The position numbers and the translations under genes are program-made. This document shows positions 25,963 to 34,777 of a DNA stretch of 64,000 nt, in pieces (positions within the stretch are counted from its first letter, which is position 1; every line of letters begins with the position of its first letter). This stretch comes from Polyangiaceae bacterium. Lineage in GTDB: Bacteria; Myxococcota_A; Polyangia; Polyangiales; Polyangiaceae. Location: the NCBI GenBank assembly GCA_025353725.1, contig JANXOF010000042.1, forward strand, positions 1 through 64,000, read 5' to 3'. Under the pieces are notes generated by a model. That model saw only the letters and a list, made by a program, of their open reading frames with translations. It searched no databases and was not told the origin of the DNA.

Positions 25963-28900
25963 TCAGTCACCAGGAGAAAAGGCAAGGCTTGCCGCGGCGA
26001 GCGTTCCCACCCCTGCCTGCCCGACTCTGCCTTCCAGTCGCTCAAACGCGACGCCTGCCCAGAAGTGAGGGCCACCGAGCGGCACACGGATGTCGATGCC
26101 CTCGACGCGGCGCGCTCCTGCGATCTTCAAACCCCACGCGTTGGCAGACAACCGCGAGCCCCAAAACCACGGCAGCTCAATGCGGGCCGCCGCGGGCACG
26201 AATGTGCCGGTCGCCTCAAATGGCTCCTCGAGGCGAATCGTCCCGTTGCCGGCCATAGCCCCGGCGAACACGCTCGCGAAGCGAGTGCGATAACCGAAGA
26301 GGAGCGAGTAATCGAACTGACTCGCCCCTACGTCGCTTCCGTCGACCGTAATGCCTGCGAGCATCAGGCTTGCGCGATCATGCAAGGCGAATCCATCGCG
26401 GACTTCGGTTGTGATCGATGGAACAATGAGGCCGATAACCGACGACTCGACCGCGACGTAGACGGTTTGACCCGACACGGGAACAGTTCCGACGGGAGCT
26501 GAAGACGTAGGGTCAAGCGCGAGTGACGAGATACCTGCCGAAAAACTCATGGGCGGAATCGTGTACGTGGGGCGACCCACGTTTCCAAGCCATGATTCGT
26601 CGCCAGTTGCGGCGGTGTCCCGAGCCGTTGGCGCGCTTGCGGGTTGGGAGGACGAGGCCGCGGTGAACGACATCGACGACGGATCCCCGGACGGGATAAA
26701 AGCCGCCCAGTAGAACGGATGGGCAAGCGTCTTCGATTGGGAAAGCCCCATCTGCACGTGACGAAGGGACTCCGAGCGCCCGACCCCGCTCTTCAATTGC
26801 GTGTAATATCCCTTCATCAGATAGCTTGTCGCGTCGTCGTCGACCGACCAGAGGCTCATCACGAGCGAGCGCGCACCCGCCATGGTCAACGCACGACGAA
26901 GCCCGTAGACGCCCTCCCCGTTTCGGATTTCGCCTTCGGCGGTTTGGCACGCGGACATCACGACTAATTCCGTTCCACTCAAGTCTAGGGAAGAGGCTTC
27001 TAAGGCTGTCAGAATGCCATCTTCCCCGTCTCCGCCCTTTTGCGACGAGGCCCCGGCGAAGGCGAGTCCAGACCGAAGAAGTGGACTCTCCGCACTCGCT
27101 ACGCTTTTACGGACTTCCGACTCGTCGAGAACAAGACCCCGCGTGTCCGCAAGACGCATCGCGGTGTCCCCCAAAAAGAACCCGTGCGTCGCGAGGTGCA
27201 AAACGCGCGGATGGGCGATGTTCTTCACCGCGCGCTCGGTCGCTTGGTCGCCCTTCAGGACTTGAGCGTCTTCGAGCGACGCCTTGATCGACTTCGCCTC
27301 CTCCTCGGTTCCTTCGAGTGGCGAGAACCTTACCTTCGCGAAGCGCGAAGAGGACGACTCTGGCTTCGTGCCGTTCATCGCAAAACTTGGATTGGCGACG
27401 ACGACGACCGCGCTCGAATCGGTCGACGCCCCCTCGAGGCGAAGGAGGTCGCGGCCACTCGTGAGGTAGGTGAACGTGTACTTCGCAACAAGGTAGTCGC
27501 CTCCCCCGCGGAGCGCGGCAAACGGGATCCCATTGAGCGCCCCGTCGGGCGAAAGCATGATTTTGGTCTTTCCCCCCAAAAGCGCCTCGACCGGCTTCCA
27601 CACGGCGTCGTAAAGGCGACCGGCGGGCGCCGCGGGATCGCGGTCTGGGCTACCGAGCGCGGCTCGGAACGAGCGAACCTGCTCGTCGATGACGGAGGCG
27701 TCGCCGAGGTCTACGCTCGTGGGCGCACGCCCGCTCACGCCGTCGAGCACAAAGGCGACGTAGTGCACCCCCTTCGCGTCAGAAAGAGTTTTGTAGTCCG
27801 GATTCATGGGTTCGAACGCGACGATTTCGACGAGCGCGTGATCTTTTGGAAGCGCCGCGCGCACGGACTCGACGGACACCGCCTTCGTCGCGAGGCGAAA
27901 GGCTTCACTCTTTTCACTCAGTGCCTGCTCGATCGTCCGAGACTCATTCTCCATCGATTTCGCGCGTTCGACATTTTGACCACTCGCACTCAACTGAGCA
28001 ATCGAGGCACGAACCGTTGCGAGGCGACTCAGGAGATCGCGGGTCTCCGTGGTTACGCCACGACGTACAGCCTCGTTCTCCCCGCTCATCGCGTCGAGCA
28101 CTCGCCCTTTGGTTCTCAACACCTGAGAGAGTGCCAGGTACGTCAACTTCGGATTCGAGTTGCCTGCGCGAACTTGGGCGGTAAGCGTTTTCTGATAAGG
28201 AAGCAGAAAGGAAGATAGGTACGACCTTTTCTGCTCCTCGGAGCCGCTCGCGAGGACGCGTACGATGTTTTCTTCACGCGCGTCGAAACAGCGTGAAATG
28301 GGGTCAAGGGATCGCGCCAGATCTCCGGACGCCCAATAGACTTCGCCCAAATCGCATTCACTGTTCCGAAACGTGAAGCTTTTTTCTCCAAACATCGCTT
28401 TCACGGAGTCTTGCACTTCTCTGAAGTACGCCTCCGCCTTGACGTAGTTGCCGCGCTTTCGATGATGCCAACCGTAGGCACTTGCGAGCCCCATCGAGAG
28501 CATGGCCTTCAGTTTTGACGGCGCCGCCTCCATGCTGTCGAGTCGCGACCGTCCCTTGTCGTACTCGCGCTCCGCTTCGGAAAAATTTCCCATTTCATCG
28601 TGGAGTTTTCCGAGCCTTATACCCGCGAAGAGGGACATAAGCTCATTGCCGGGTGAAGCGTCGAGGAGCGACCGAGCTTTCTTTACCAGCGTGATGGCTT
28701 CGGCGTAGTCACGACGCGCTTCGAGGACCCGTGAGAGGCCGAAAATCGCGTTTGGCACTCTGTCTTCCGCGCGAGCTCGCGCAATGTCGTGGGCCCTCAT
28801 GAATGCTGGCGCGGCGCGCTCTTCCTCGCCTCGACTCAGGTAAAGATTGCCCAGTGCCGTGAGCGTATCGATGAGTGCGGGCGACACCATTCCCGCGCGC

Positions 28901-29619
28901 TCTTCTTCAAGGGCCAGCGCGCGCAGGTAGCGCGCCTCGGCCTTGGTCAAGCGCATACTGCCTTCGTAGATCTCAGCGGCTACGACGTTCGCCTTCGCGA
29001 GCTCACCGCTCGAAGTCTCTTTCATCGTGTCGGCGGCTGGGAGCGCAGACTCGAGTAAAACCATGGCCTCGCTCGTGCGCCCGTCGCGATGAAGCGCCAT
29101 CGCCGCTTGAATGCGGCTGAGCGGCGTCGCTGAAGCTTGGCCACCCGCCGCGGATGGCGCTGCGGGCGCGTCTTTTTCCGCACCTCGTAAGCGAGCGACC
29201 GCGTCGCGCCACTCCCCAAGCTCATCGCGGCGCTTGCTTGCGGCTCCCAGTTTCTCGTGAAACGCGATTTCTTGCTCGAGGACCTCGCGGCCCCGCCGTA
29301 CGTTTCCTGCCTTCACGAGAAATACGGAGAGCCGAAGCTTCTGGTCGGTGAGCTCCGTGCGAAAGAGCGGCCTCACAGCTTCCGGCAACGTGGAGAGCAC
29401 TTGCGTCTCTTGCATCCGAATCGACTGCTCTTCCGCCGCGGCCGCTTCGGCAAAGCTCCCGCTGTCACTGAGCGCGACAGCTTTCTTGTCGAGGCGGTCG
29501 GCTTCGTCAATGACTGCGGAGGACGACGGCTCGGCGAACGCGAGAGACGACCGCGACGCGCAGGCCACCAGCACGAGCGACATGTGGACAAAACGCCGAC
29601 CCGACCGGGCAAAGTTCAT
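25963..29619 (-). CDS. TPR-CHAT protein with C-terminal beta-rich domain
   Basis: From ATG 29619 the protein is 1218 aa (a TTG at 29643 would add eight residues). A hydrophobic leader (HMSLVLVACASRSSLAFAE) suits export, either with a lipid Cys or cut after AFA. Residues of about 30-520 are helical repeats of TPR type (EERAAPAFMRAHDIARARA, FSEAEREYDKGRSRLDSM). A coiled-coil-like stretch precedes the CHAT protease-like domain (about 560-975), which keeps both catalytic residues: His812 in LHLATHGFF and Cys891 in VMSACQTAEGE. The last 240 residues are not part of CHAT; they hold short alternating strands with a final FAGVAFERLEGRVG-type hairpin pattern suggestive of a beta barrel or sandwich. 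Family members with TPR and CHAT alone are common in bacteria and are caspase-like. The substrate is unknown. Confidence 0.85.
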   Translation of the reverse strand: MNFARSGRRFVHMSLVLVACASRSSLAFAEPSSSAVIDEADRLDKKAVALSDSGSFAEAAAAEEQSIRMQETQVLSTLPEAVRPLFRTELTDQKLRLSVFLVKAGNVRRGREVLEQEIAFHEKLGAASKRRDELGEWRDAVARLRGAEKDAPAAPSAAGGQASATPLSRIQAAMALHRDGRTSEAMVLLESALPAADTMKETSSGELAKANVVAAEIYEGSMRLTKAEARYLRALALEEERAGMVSPALIDTLTALGNLYLSRGEEERAAPAFMRAHDIARARAEDRVPNAIFGLSRVLEARRDYAEAITLVKKARSLLDASPGNELMSLFAGIRLGKLHDEMGNFSEAEREYDKGRSRLDSMEAAPSKLKAMLSMGLASAYGWHHRKRGNYVKAEAYFREVQDSVKAMFGEKSFTFRNSECDLGEVYWASGDLARSLDPISRCFDAREENIVRVLASGSEEQKRSYLSSFLLPYQKTLTAQVRAGNSNPKLTYLALSQVLRTKGRVLDAMSGENEAVRRGVTTETRDLLSRLATVRASIAQLSASGQNVERAKSMENESRTIEQALSEKSEAFRLATKAVSVESVRAALPKDHALVEIVAFEPMNPDYKTLSDAKGVHYVAFVLDGVSGRAPTSVDLGDASVIDEQVRSFRAALGSPDRDPAAPAGRLYDAVWKPVEALLGGKTKIMLSPDGALNGIPFAALRGGGDYLVAKYTFTYLTSGRDLLRLEGASTDSSAVVVVANPSFAMNGTKPESSSSRFAKVRFSPLEGTEEEAKSIKASLEDAQVLKGDQATERAVKNIAHPRVLHLATHGFFLGDTAMRLADTRGLVLDESEVRKSVASAESPLLRSGLAFAGASSQKGGDGEDGILTALEASSLDLSGTELVVMSACQTAEGEIRNGEGVYGLRRALTMAGARSLVMSLWSVDDDATSYLMKGYYTQLKSGVGRSESLRHVQMGLSQSKTLAHPFYWAAFIPSGDPSSMSFTAASSSQPASAPTARDTAATGDESWLGNVGRPTYTIPPMSFSAGISSLALDPTSSAPVGTVPVSGQTVYVAVESSVIGLIVPSITTEVRDGFALHDRASLMLAGITVDGSDVGASQFDYSLLFGYRTRFASVFAGAMAGNGTIRLEEPFEATGTFVPAAARIELPWFWGSRLSANAWGLKIAGARRVEGIDIRVPLGGPHFWAGVAFERLEGRVGQAGVGTLAAASLAFSPGD

Positions 29620-29766
29620 TCGATTGATTAGGCAGCGGCGCAACCGTGCCCGTCAACGGCGGTCTTAGGCCTACACGGGAGAAGCCCGAGACGAGAAGTC
29701 GTCCCGTGCGCGTTCGGAAGCAACGATCTGTTGTCTCGAAACAATACCGGCGACCGCGTGAGCAAT

Positions 29767-29794
29767 CGCAAAGCCTATTTTAAGTGCTTTTGCG
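29767..29794 (+). promoter_or_regulatory. Inverted repeat upstream of sigma-54-like promoter
   Basis: CGCAAAGC (29767-29774) and GCTTTTGCG (29786-29794) form an imperfect inverted repeat in an A/T-richer patch about 15-40 nt upstream of the sigma-54-like element. Enhancer-binding proteins use such sites, though usually farther upstream. The role is inferred from position. Confidence 0.3.
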
Positions 29795-29807
29795 CTCGCG
29801 TTTACAT

Positions 29808-29824
29808 TTGGCATGGCACCTGCT
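29808..29824 (+). promoter_or_regulatory. Candidate sigma-54 (RpoN) promoter
   Basis: TTGGCATGGCACCTGCT matches the -24/-12 pattern: GG at 29810-29811 and GC at 29822-29823 are 10 nt apart as required, with mismatches only at one position in each box. Transcription would start near 29835, about 40 nt before the lipoprotein ATG at 29875. Myxobacteria use sigma-54 widely, which supports the idea. Confidence 0.5.
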
Positions 29825-29874
29825 TCAGACCAAGTATGCACGCAGCAAACGGTGCAGGTCACGGGAGGTCAATC

Positions 29875-30309
29875 ATGAACAAGCTTCTTTTTTCAGTCAT
29901 TGTCGTTGGTGCGATGTCCGCTTTTGGCTGCGCTGCGGCCGGCCAGGAAGACCTCTCGGGGCAGAACGAGAGCGCACTCGCGGATCGAAACGAAGAGGGC
30001 TGCGAAGCCCAAACAGGTTCGGACGATGCCGCTTCAACGGGCCCGAGTTCGGGACGTGCCGATACGTCGGAAGTCGGGATTCGATCCGCAACTATCGAAT
30101 CAGGCACGCCCCGGCGCACGTGCAAACGCAACGACGACGGGGCCGCGTGTGCGGTCGACGCGAGCCTAAAGACAAGCAACCCGGCGGAGTTCGAGCGTCA
30201 GCTAGCCGCGTGCGCCGAAAAAGGACGAGCGTGGGAAGCGAAGCACGGCAAGAGCGACCCGAACCCGGGCAACTTGCCCTCGCCTCCGCCCGCGCCCTCA
30301 CGCTTGTGA
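29875..30309 (+). CDS. Hypothetical lipoprotein
   Basis: ATG 29875 (144 aa) is preceded by GGGAGG at ideal spacing; the longer upstream frame has no such site. The signal peptide ends at AFGC (Cys near residue 20). The mature region is polar with two short motifs, RRTCKRNDDGAACAVDASL and QLAACAEKGRAWEAKHG, giving a few cysteines that may pair. No family recognised. It is preceded by the sigma-54-like promoter and is likely its own unit. Confidence 0.65.
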   Translation: MNKLLFSVIVVGAMSAFGCAAAGQEDLSGQNESALADRNEEGCEAQTGSDDAASTGPSSGRADTSEVGIRSATIESGTPRRTCKRNDDGAACAVDASLKTSNPAEFERQLAACAEKGRAWEAKHGKSDPNPGNLPSPPPAPSRL

Positions 30310-30460
30310 CGCTTTCGGGCGCTATCGATTTCTCAAAGGCACGCGCCCGCGGACGTCCACGGGCGACCCGGAAGCTTGCGAGCCGTCGCTTGCCTGCTAA
30401 ACCCCGCGAGTGAGAGCTGCGGTAAAACAAGATCGTCCGCGGCATGCAAAGGCGCGGACG

Positions 30461-31426
30461 ATGGTTCGGCGGAACACCGTGGCGACGGTCGCGTCGCTGC
30501 TCACGTTCCAAGCACTGCCGCGACCGGTCGCAGCCCACGACGCGGTAGGAGGGAGCACCAGTAGCGGTTTCTCGTGGGACGCCTCCGACGGCTGCCCCAC
30601 GGAGTCCGAGGTTGAAGCGCGCATTGTACAGCGCTCAAAAGGTCCGCGGCGGCCGTGGAGATGGCGCGCTCACGTGGTTCGGGAGGGCGCGGGATTCCGC
30701 GTGAGCCTCGGCGACGGGGAGGCTGAACGCATCATCGTCGCACCGACATGTGAAGCGGCAGCCGACGCCGTCGCGGCCCTCGCCGCACTAGCGTTCGATG
30801 ACGCGACGAACGCGCGCGCGGCCCCGGAGGCCATGCCGCCCGCAGCCCAGCCCACGGCCACGCACGAGGACGAGGACGAGGAGCACGCGGGTACGCGACG
30901 AGTTAAGAGCACACGGGCATTCGCAGTGGCCCATGTGTCGGCGACACTGGACACGGCCACGCTCCCCTCGCCCTCCGCGGGGATCGAGCTTGGGGCCGGC
31001 GGACGACGCGGCGTTGCGTTCGCCGGCGTCGCACTTCGCGCCTTCCTCCCCTCCGCGTCGCGCGTCGATGACGGGCGGGTCCAAGCGACCATCGGGGCCT
31101 TCGAAGGCGTCGTGAACGGATGCGCGCTCGCGTCCCTGGGAACGTCGGCGGAACTCGGCGGCTGCCTCGGAGGCGGCGTGGGTCTGCTTTACGGGTCCAG
31201 CGCCGGCGTCGTGAATCCCCGCTCTGCCTTTGGTTGGCGACCCCAGGGCGAAGTCTCGGGTCGCGCGGGGTTTGCGGTTTCGCCTTCGGTTTGGCTTCGA
31301 GCGGAAAGCGGACTCGTCGTCGACCCGCTGCAATCTCCGTTTCGAATCGAGAACGTGGGCGACGTACACCGACCTGGCGTCGTGACCTTTCGAGGCTCGC
31401 TCGGGGTCGAAGTTCGATTCCGATGA
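30461..31426 (+). CDS. Hypothetical exported protein with barrel-like C-terminal half
   Basis: ATG 30461 (321 aa) gives a standard signal peptide ending LPRPVAAHD; a GTG at 30410 would add a poor leader. The N-terminal part reads DASDGCPTESEVEARIVQR and VSLGDGEAERIIVAPTCEAA, a pattern I associate with small unknown domains next to ECF sigma genes in Polyangia. An Ala/Pro/Glu-rich linker follows. The second half has alternating strands (VAHVSATLDTATLPSPSAGIELGAG, GVALRAFLPSAS, SVWLRAESGLVVDPL, VTFRGSLGVEVRF) ending in Phe-Arg, as in outer-membrane barrels. Its stop overlaps the sigma gene by 4 nt, so they are coupled. It may be the surface or periplasmic end of the signalling unit. Confidence 0.65.
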   Translation: MVRRNTVATVASLLTFQALPRPVAAHDAVGGSTSSGFSWDASDGCPTESEVEARIVQRSKGPRRPWRWRAHVVREGAGFRVSLGDGEAERIIVAPTCEAAADAVAALAALAFDDATNARAAPEAMPPAAQPTATHEDEDEEHAGTRRVKSTRAFAVAHVSATLDTATLPSPSAGIELGAGGRRGVAFAGVALRAFLPSASRVDDGRVQATIGAFEGVVNGCALASLGTSAELGGCLGGGVGLLYGSSAGVVNPRSAFGWRPQGEVSGRAGFAVSPSVWLRAESGLVVDPLQSPFRIENVGDVHRPGVVTFRGSLGVEVRFR

Positions 31427-32073
31427 CGGATAGCGCGGCGACTGGTCACTCACTCCGCAGCGTCGTGGAAAGTGTATCGAGAAAAGCCTTCGGCGATAGT
31501 TCGACCGATGTCTACGAGCGCCAGCACGAAGAAGCAACGCGGCCAACGCGGGCTAGCTTCGAGGCCATTTATGACGACCACGTCGCGTTCATTCATCGCG
31601 CCACGCGCCGGCTCGGGGTCCACGACGACGCCATTGAGGATGTCGTTCAAGAGGTCTTTCTTGTCGTTCATCGACGCCTCGCCGAGTTCCGCCACGCGTC
31701 TTCGCTCCGCACGTGGATCTACGGAATCCTCGTGCGCGTGGTGCGTTTCCATCAAAGGACGCGCGTTCGTGCAGGGCTTCACGGGATCCTCGACGCGAGC
31801 GCTCCGCCTTCGGTCGAAAACGTGGCGGATTCAAGCGCGCGAAGACCGGACGCTGCCGTCGAAACGGCCGACGCTTGGCGCTTCCTTCAGACACTCTTGG
31901 ACCGGCTTGGAGAACAGCAACGAGAGGTCTTCGTCCTCGCCGAACTCGAGCAGTGGTCCGTTCCAGAAATCGCCGAAGCCCTCGGACTCAAAGTAAACAC
32001 GGCATACTCGAGACTGCGCTTAGCCCGAGCCTCGTTCGAAGCCGCCATCGCGCGCTCTGGAGAACAACAATGA
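31423..32073 (+). CDS. ECF-family RNA polymerase sigma factor
   Basis: ATG 31423 (216 aa) overlaps the previous stop by 4 nt; a longer frame is shadow. Region 2 covers about residues 48-105 (FEAIYDDHVAFIHRATRRLG, DVVQEVFLVVHRRLAEF, TWIYGILVRVVRFHQR) and region 4 about 150-205 (LDRLGEQQREVFVLAELEQWSVPEIAEALGLKVNTAYSRLRLARASFE). No region 1 or extra C-terminal domain. It is followed with a 4-nt overlap by a membrane protein likely to act as its anti-sigma factor. Such units usually answer envelope signals. The cognate promoters are not known. Confidence 0.9.
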   Translation: MTDSAATGHSLRSVVESVSRKAFGDSSTDVYERQHEEATRPTRASFEAIYDDHVAFIHRATRRLGVHDDAIEDVVQEVFLVVHRRLAEFRHASSLRTWIYGILVRVVRFHQRTRVRAGLHGILDASAPPSVENVADSSARRPDAAVETADAWRFLQTLLDRLGEQQREVFVLAELEQWSVPEIAEALGLKVNTAYSRLRLARASFEAAIARSGEQQ

Positions 32074-32978
32074 GCGACGAACGACTGAGCGTTGGAGCCC
32101 AATCGCTGATTCATGCCGCCCTCCGCCACGAACCAGGCCTCGACGAGGCCACCACGACGCGGATGCGCGAGCGGATCCTCGGCGCGGTGACGGCCGCAGC
32201 TATCGTTGGCGTTGCGACGACGGCAGGCGCCGCGACAGGCACGGCGGTCGCCGCGGGAGCGACGGGGGCTGGAGGAGGCACGACGGGGGCGCTCGTGACG
32301 TCAACCGCGCTCGGCAGCGCCGCAAAAGCTATCGCTCTGCTGGCCATCGTTGGCGCCGCGAGCGGCAGCGCGGTCCTGGCGCGTCAGCCGGCAAAGAGAG
32401 ACTCGATGGCCGTGGTCCCGAGCGTGCTTCGCGCGACGGGAAACGACCTCACCCCGGTCCTCCACGACTCGGTGCCCGTCCCGACGCCCGCGGCTCGCGC
32501 GGAGCCAATAGTTTCATCACCAACGACTTTTCTGGCGCCTCAGACCATACTCCCTCTGCCCATCGAATCGACTCTGAGCGTGCGGAAAGCCCTATCCGCC
32601 CCCTCCGCAACCCGCACGGCGGAGTACGAAGCGGCGCAAGCTGCGTTGCCGCTGCGTGGGTCCAACAGCGCACTTTCAACAGGCCCGAATCGCATGCCGA
32701 CCGCTGACGGCTTCGAGCAAGAGCTGCACGCTATCGAGCACTCCACGCGCGCCCTTGCCGATGGAAAACCAAACGAAGCACTCCTTCATTTGGACCTCGC
32801 CGGACCAACCACAATTTTTAGCGAAGAACGAGATGCGCTCAAGGCGATAGCGCTTTGTACAAGCGGAAGGCGAAGCGAAGGAGCGCGCGTGCTGGCTCAA
32901 TTCACGGTCTCCTTTCCGCGGTCGATTTACAGCGGGCGAGCAAATCGTGCATGCCGTGCTTCTGAGGTGACGGAATGA
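32070..32978 (+). CDS. Probable anti-sigma-like membrane protein with helical C-terminus
   Basis: Protein of 302 aa beginning inside the sigma gene's stop (ATGA). The first 45 residues are a short cytoplasmic helix region (LSVGAQSLIHAALRHEPG, ATTTRMRERIL). Two Ala/Gly/Thr-rich hydrophobic stretches follow (about 45-110), then a Pro-rich linker and a helical C-terminal part (FEQELHAIEHSTRALADGKPNEALLHLDLAG, ALKAIALCTSGRRSEGARVLAQF) with TPR-like repeat form. No zinc-binding H-x-x-x-C-x-x-C anti-sigma motif is seen, so the anti-sigma role rests on gene order. This sigma/membrane-protein pairing recurs in Polyangia as far as I know. Confidence 0.6.
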   Translation: MSDERLSVGAQSLIHAALRHEPGLDEATTTRMRERILGAVTAAAIVGVATTAGAATGTAVAAGATGAGGGTTGALVTSTALGSAAKAIALLAIVGAASGSAVLARQPAKRDSMAVVPSVLRATGNDLTPVLHDSVPVPTPAARAEPIVSSPTTFLAPQTILPLPIESTLSVRKALSAPSATRTAEYEAAQAALPLRGSNSALSTGPNRMPTADGFEQELHAIEHSTRALADGKPNEALLHLDLAGPTTIFSEERDALKAIALCTSGRRSEGARVLAQFTVSFPRSIYSGRANRACRASEVTE

Positions 32979-33055
32979 GAGCGAGCCGGTCACTCACTCA
33001 CGTCAGCAAGAGCCGAGCATTGTGCAAGCTGGCGTCGCTTTTGGGAGATTTTATC

Positions 33056-33748
33056 ATGTCGCTAACCTCTATTTTTTGCGGGCGTCTTTGTATTTCGTCG
33101 GTGGCTCTCTCCGTGCTGACGGCGGGCTGCACCGCGGTCGACCTCGGCAGCGATGCAGCCGAATCGACGTTGTTGATCGCGACCGATGGCGGTGACGTCG
33201 ACGCAGGCGGACGCGATGGCGGGAGCGCACAGGACGCGAGTGCAAGCGGCCGCGATGGCGGGAGCGCACAAGACGCGAGTGCAAGCGACCGCGATGGCGG
33301 ACGTGCGGGAGACAACGACGCGAGCAGCGGCGATGGCGGAGTCGCGGGCGAGCATGACGCAAGCGCCCAGGACGGCGGAAGAGGAGTCGACGCCTTTTTG
33401 GGAGTCTGGGGAACTGGTCGCTTCAACCCCAATCAGGCGCACGTCGAGGTCCAGGTCACGGCGGACGGTCGCGCAGTCCTGCAGTTCGACTGTGCGAGGG
33501 GTGAGTTCGTACTTGCGCCAGACGGCCTCCACCAATTTACAGCTGACGGTTTCCTTATCCGTGAAAGCGGGGTGGAACTTCCGCCAGGCGATCCAAACCA
33601 CCCACGACCGAGCCCCACGCACTTCTCCGGCGTCTTTCTCGAAGCGCAAAACAGACTCTATCTGACCATTGAAGACATCGACGGACCAGGGCGATTCGAT
33701 CTCGTGCTCGCACGGGGAATCGGCGGCGACTTGCATCGCTGCCTTTAA
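33056..33748 (+). CDS. Repeat-bearing hypothetical lipoprotein
   Basis: ATG 33056 (230 aa) has TGGGAGA upstream; the earlier start at 32975 is less likely. The signal peptide ends at LTAGC. The region after the Cys is an Asp/Gly/Ala/Ser linker of four related units beginning RDGGSAQDASAS, typical of spacer arms on myxobacterial lipoproteins. From about residue 105 a compact domain follows: FLGVWGTGRFNPNQAHVEVQVTADGRAVLQF, GLHQFTADGFLIRESGVELPPG, NRLYLTIEDIDGPGRFDLVLARG. It is beta-rich and lipocalin-like in feel, but I do not recognise a family. Confidence 0.65.
   Translation: MSLTSIFCGRLCISSVALSVLTAGCTAVDLGSDAAESTLLIATDGGDVDAGGRDGGSAQDASASGRDGGSAQDASASDRDGGRAGDNDASSGDGGVAGEHDASAQDGGRGVDAFLGVWGTGRFNPNQAHVEVQVTADGRAVLQFDCARGEFVLAPDGLHQFTADGFLIRESGVELPPGDPNHPRPSPTHFSGVFLEAQNRLYLTIEDIDGPGRFDLVLARGIGGDLHRCL
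33212..33300 (+). repeat. 39-bp in-frame tandem repeat
   Basis: Two near-identical 39-bp units (33212-33250 and 33251-33289) and a third, decaying start encode R-D-G-G-S-A-Q-D-A-S-A-S. Divergent units follow to about 33390. Copy number may vary by slippage without breaking the frame. Confidence 0.8.
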
Positions 33749-33750
33749 TT

Positions 33751-34626
33751 TCACGGCTCGCGCTCGACTTCATAGACGTGAGCCTTTGCTTTCGCGATGG
33801 CGCCAGCGATAAACGTGCGGTGCGCGGCGGCATCGATGGCAATGACATGGTTCGTCTCGCACGGTTCGGGGCCGCGCGAGACAATGCCGACTACTTTACC
33901 TACGGAATTAAGGAGAGGTCCGCCACTATCGCCCGTACAGATTCCCTCCGAACCGGCAAACTCCTTGTCGAACACCGGCAGTTCAACTCCAGACGTCGTG
34001 GTCCCCATGAAAGGGCCTACCGCGATGACCTCGATGGGTCTTTGAAGGCGGTAAGCCGAACGCGGACCGCTCGCACCGGTCCTCCCCCACCCCACGGCGG
34101 TAAGCGACGACCGGCGTTCGGCGCGCGCGCTTGAGACGTCCGCCACTTTCGCGCCCGCAATTCGGTGATCCAAGAGAACAAGAGCGAGGTCATCTCCGCA
34201 AAGCGCTCCGGGGCCTGTGTCGATCACCTCGATAGCGAGTGCGTCGGCCAAGGGCTTCGCTGTTCTACCTATAAAAACCGAAATCCCATCGGTGCGAAGT
34301 TCGCCAAGGACCGACTCAACGTCCGACGTGACGCCATCCCGTAAACACGGCGTAGTGCCGATTTGCGCGCGAACGCAGTGCTTGGCCGTAAGTACTAAGT
34401 TCTCCGCGAGAAGAGTTCCCGTGCAGCGCGAGTTGCCGATATCGATCCGTACGACGGCATCTTGCTCGGGCGTCGACAGCGTACCGTCCGCGATCTTCGC
34501 ACTCGAGTCGCCCCATTCGCCGGATGCGCCCGGCGGCGCGGCGCATCCGCAGGTGAACTTGAGAACGAGGAGCGCGACCATCGAAGCACCTGAGCGCGCA
34601 AGATTCCGCATTTGATCTCGACACAT
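33751..34626 (-). CDS. Trypsin-like serine protease (S1 family), exported
   Basis: Protein of 291 aa with a leader and lipobox-like CGC near residue 27, so a lipid anchor is likely. The chymotrypsin-fold catalytic triad is complete: His in LTAKHCV, Asp in CGDDLALVLL and Ser in GDSGGPL. Other landmarks are the ID/KIADG N-terminal activation strand and PVFDKEFAG preceding the specificity loop. The residue before GDSGG is Thr (CTGDSGG) and may suggest a trypsin-like or less common specificity pocket; I would not commit. It lies opposite and 3 nt from the end of the preceding lipoprotein. Confidence 0.9.
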   Translation of the reverse strand: MCRDQMRNLARSGASMVALLVLKFTCGCAAPPGASGEWGDSSAKIADGTLSTPEQDAVVRIDIGNSRCTGTLLAENLVLTAKHCVRAQIGTTPCLRDGVTSDVESVLGELRTDGISVFIGRTAKPLADALAIEVIDTGPGALCGDDLALVLLDHRIAGAKVADVSSARAERRSSLTAVGWGRTGASGPRSAYRLQRPIEVIAVGPFMGTTTSGVELPVFDKEFAGSEGICTGDSGGPLLNSVGKVVGIVSRGPEPCETNHVIAIDAAAHRTFIAGAIAKAKAHVYEVEREP

Positions 34627-34777
34627 GCACCCACTGTACCGGCAACGGCATACACGGAAAGCCGCGGCAACTCACACCGCGACCCAACCATCACACCAAA
34701 ACGTTGCGAGGAGCAAGCGCGGGCGGTGACCGAACGATCCACCTTCCCGTGTCGACCAGGTTGGCGCGGCCCGCGGG

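Noticed and set aside
27040-28218. 392-codon plus-strand open frame
   Set aside because: Antisense to the CHAT gene whose catalytic motifs are in place.
33212-33390. Tandem repeat as a CRISPR array
   Set aside because: Units adjoin with no unique spacers and encode an in-frame protein linker.
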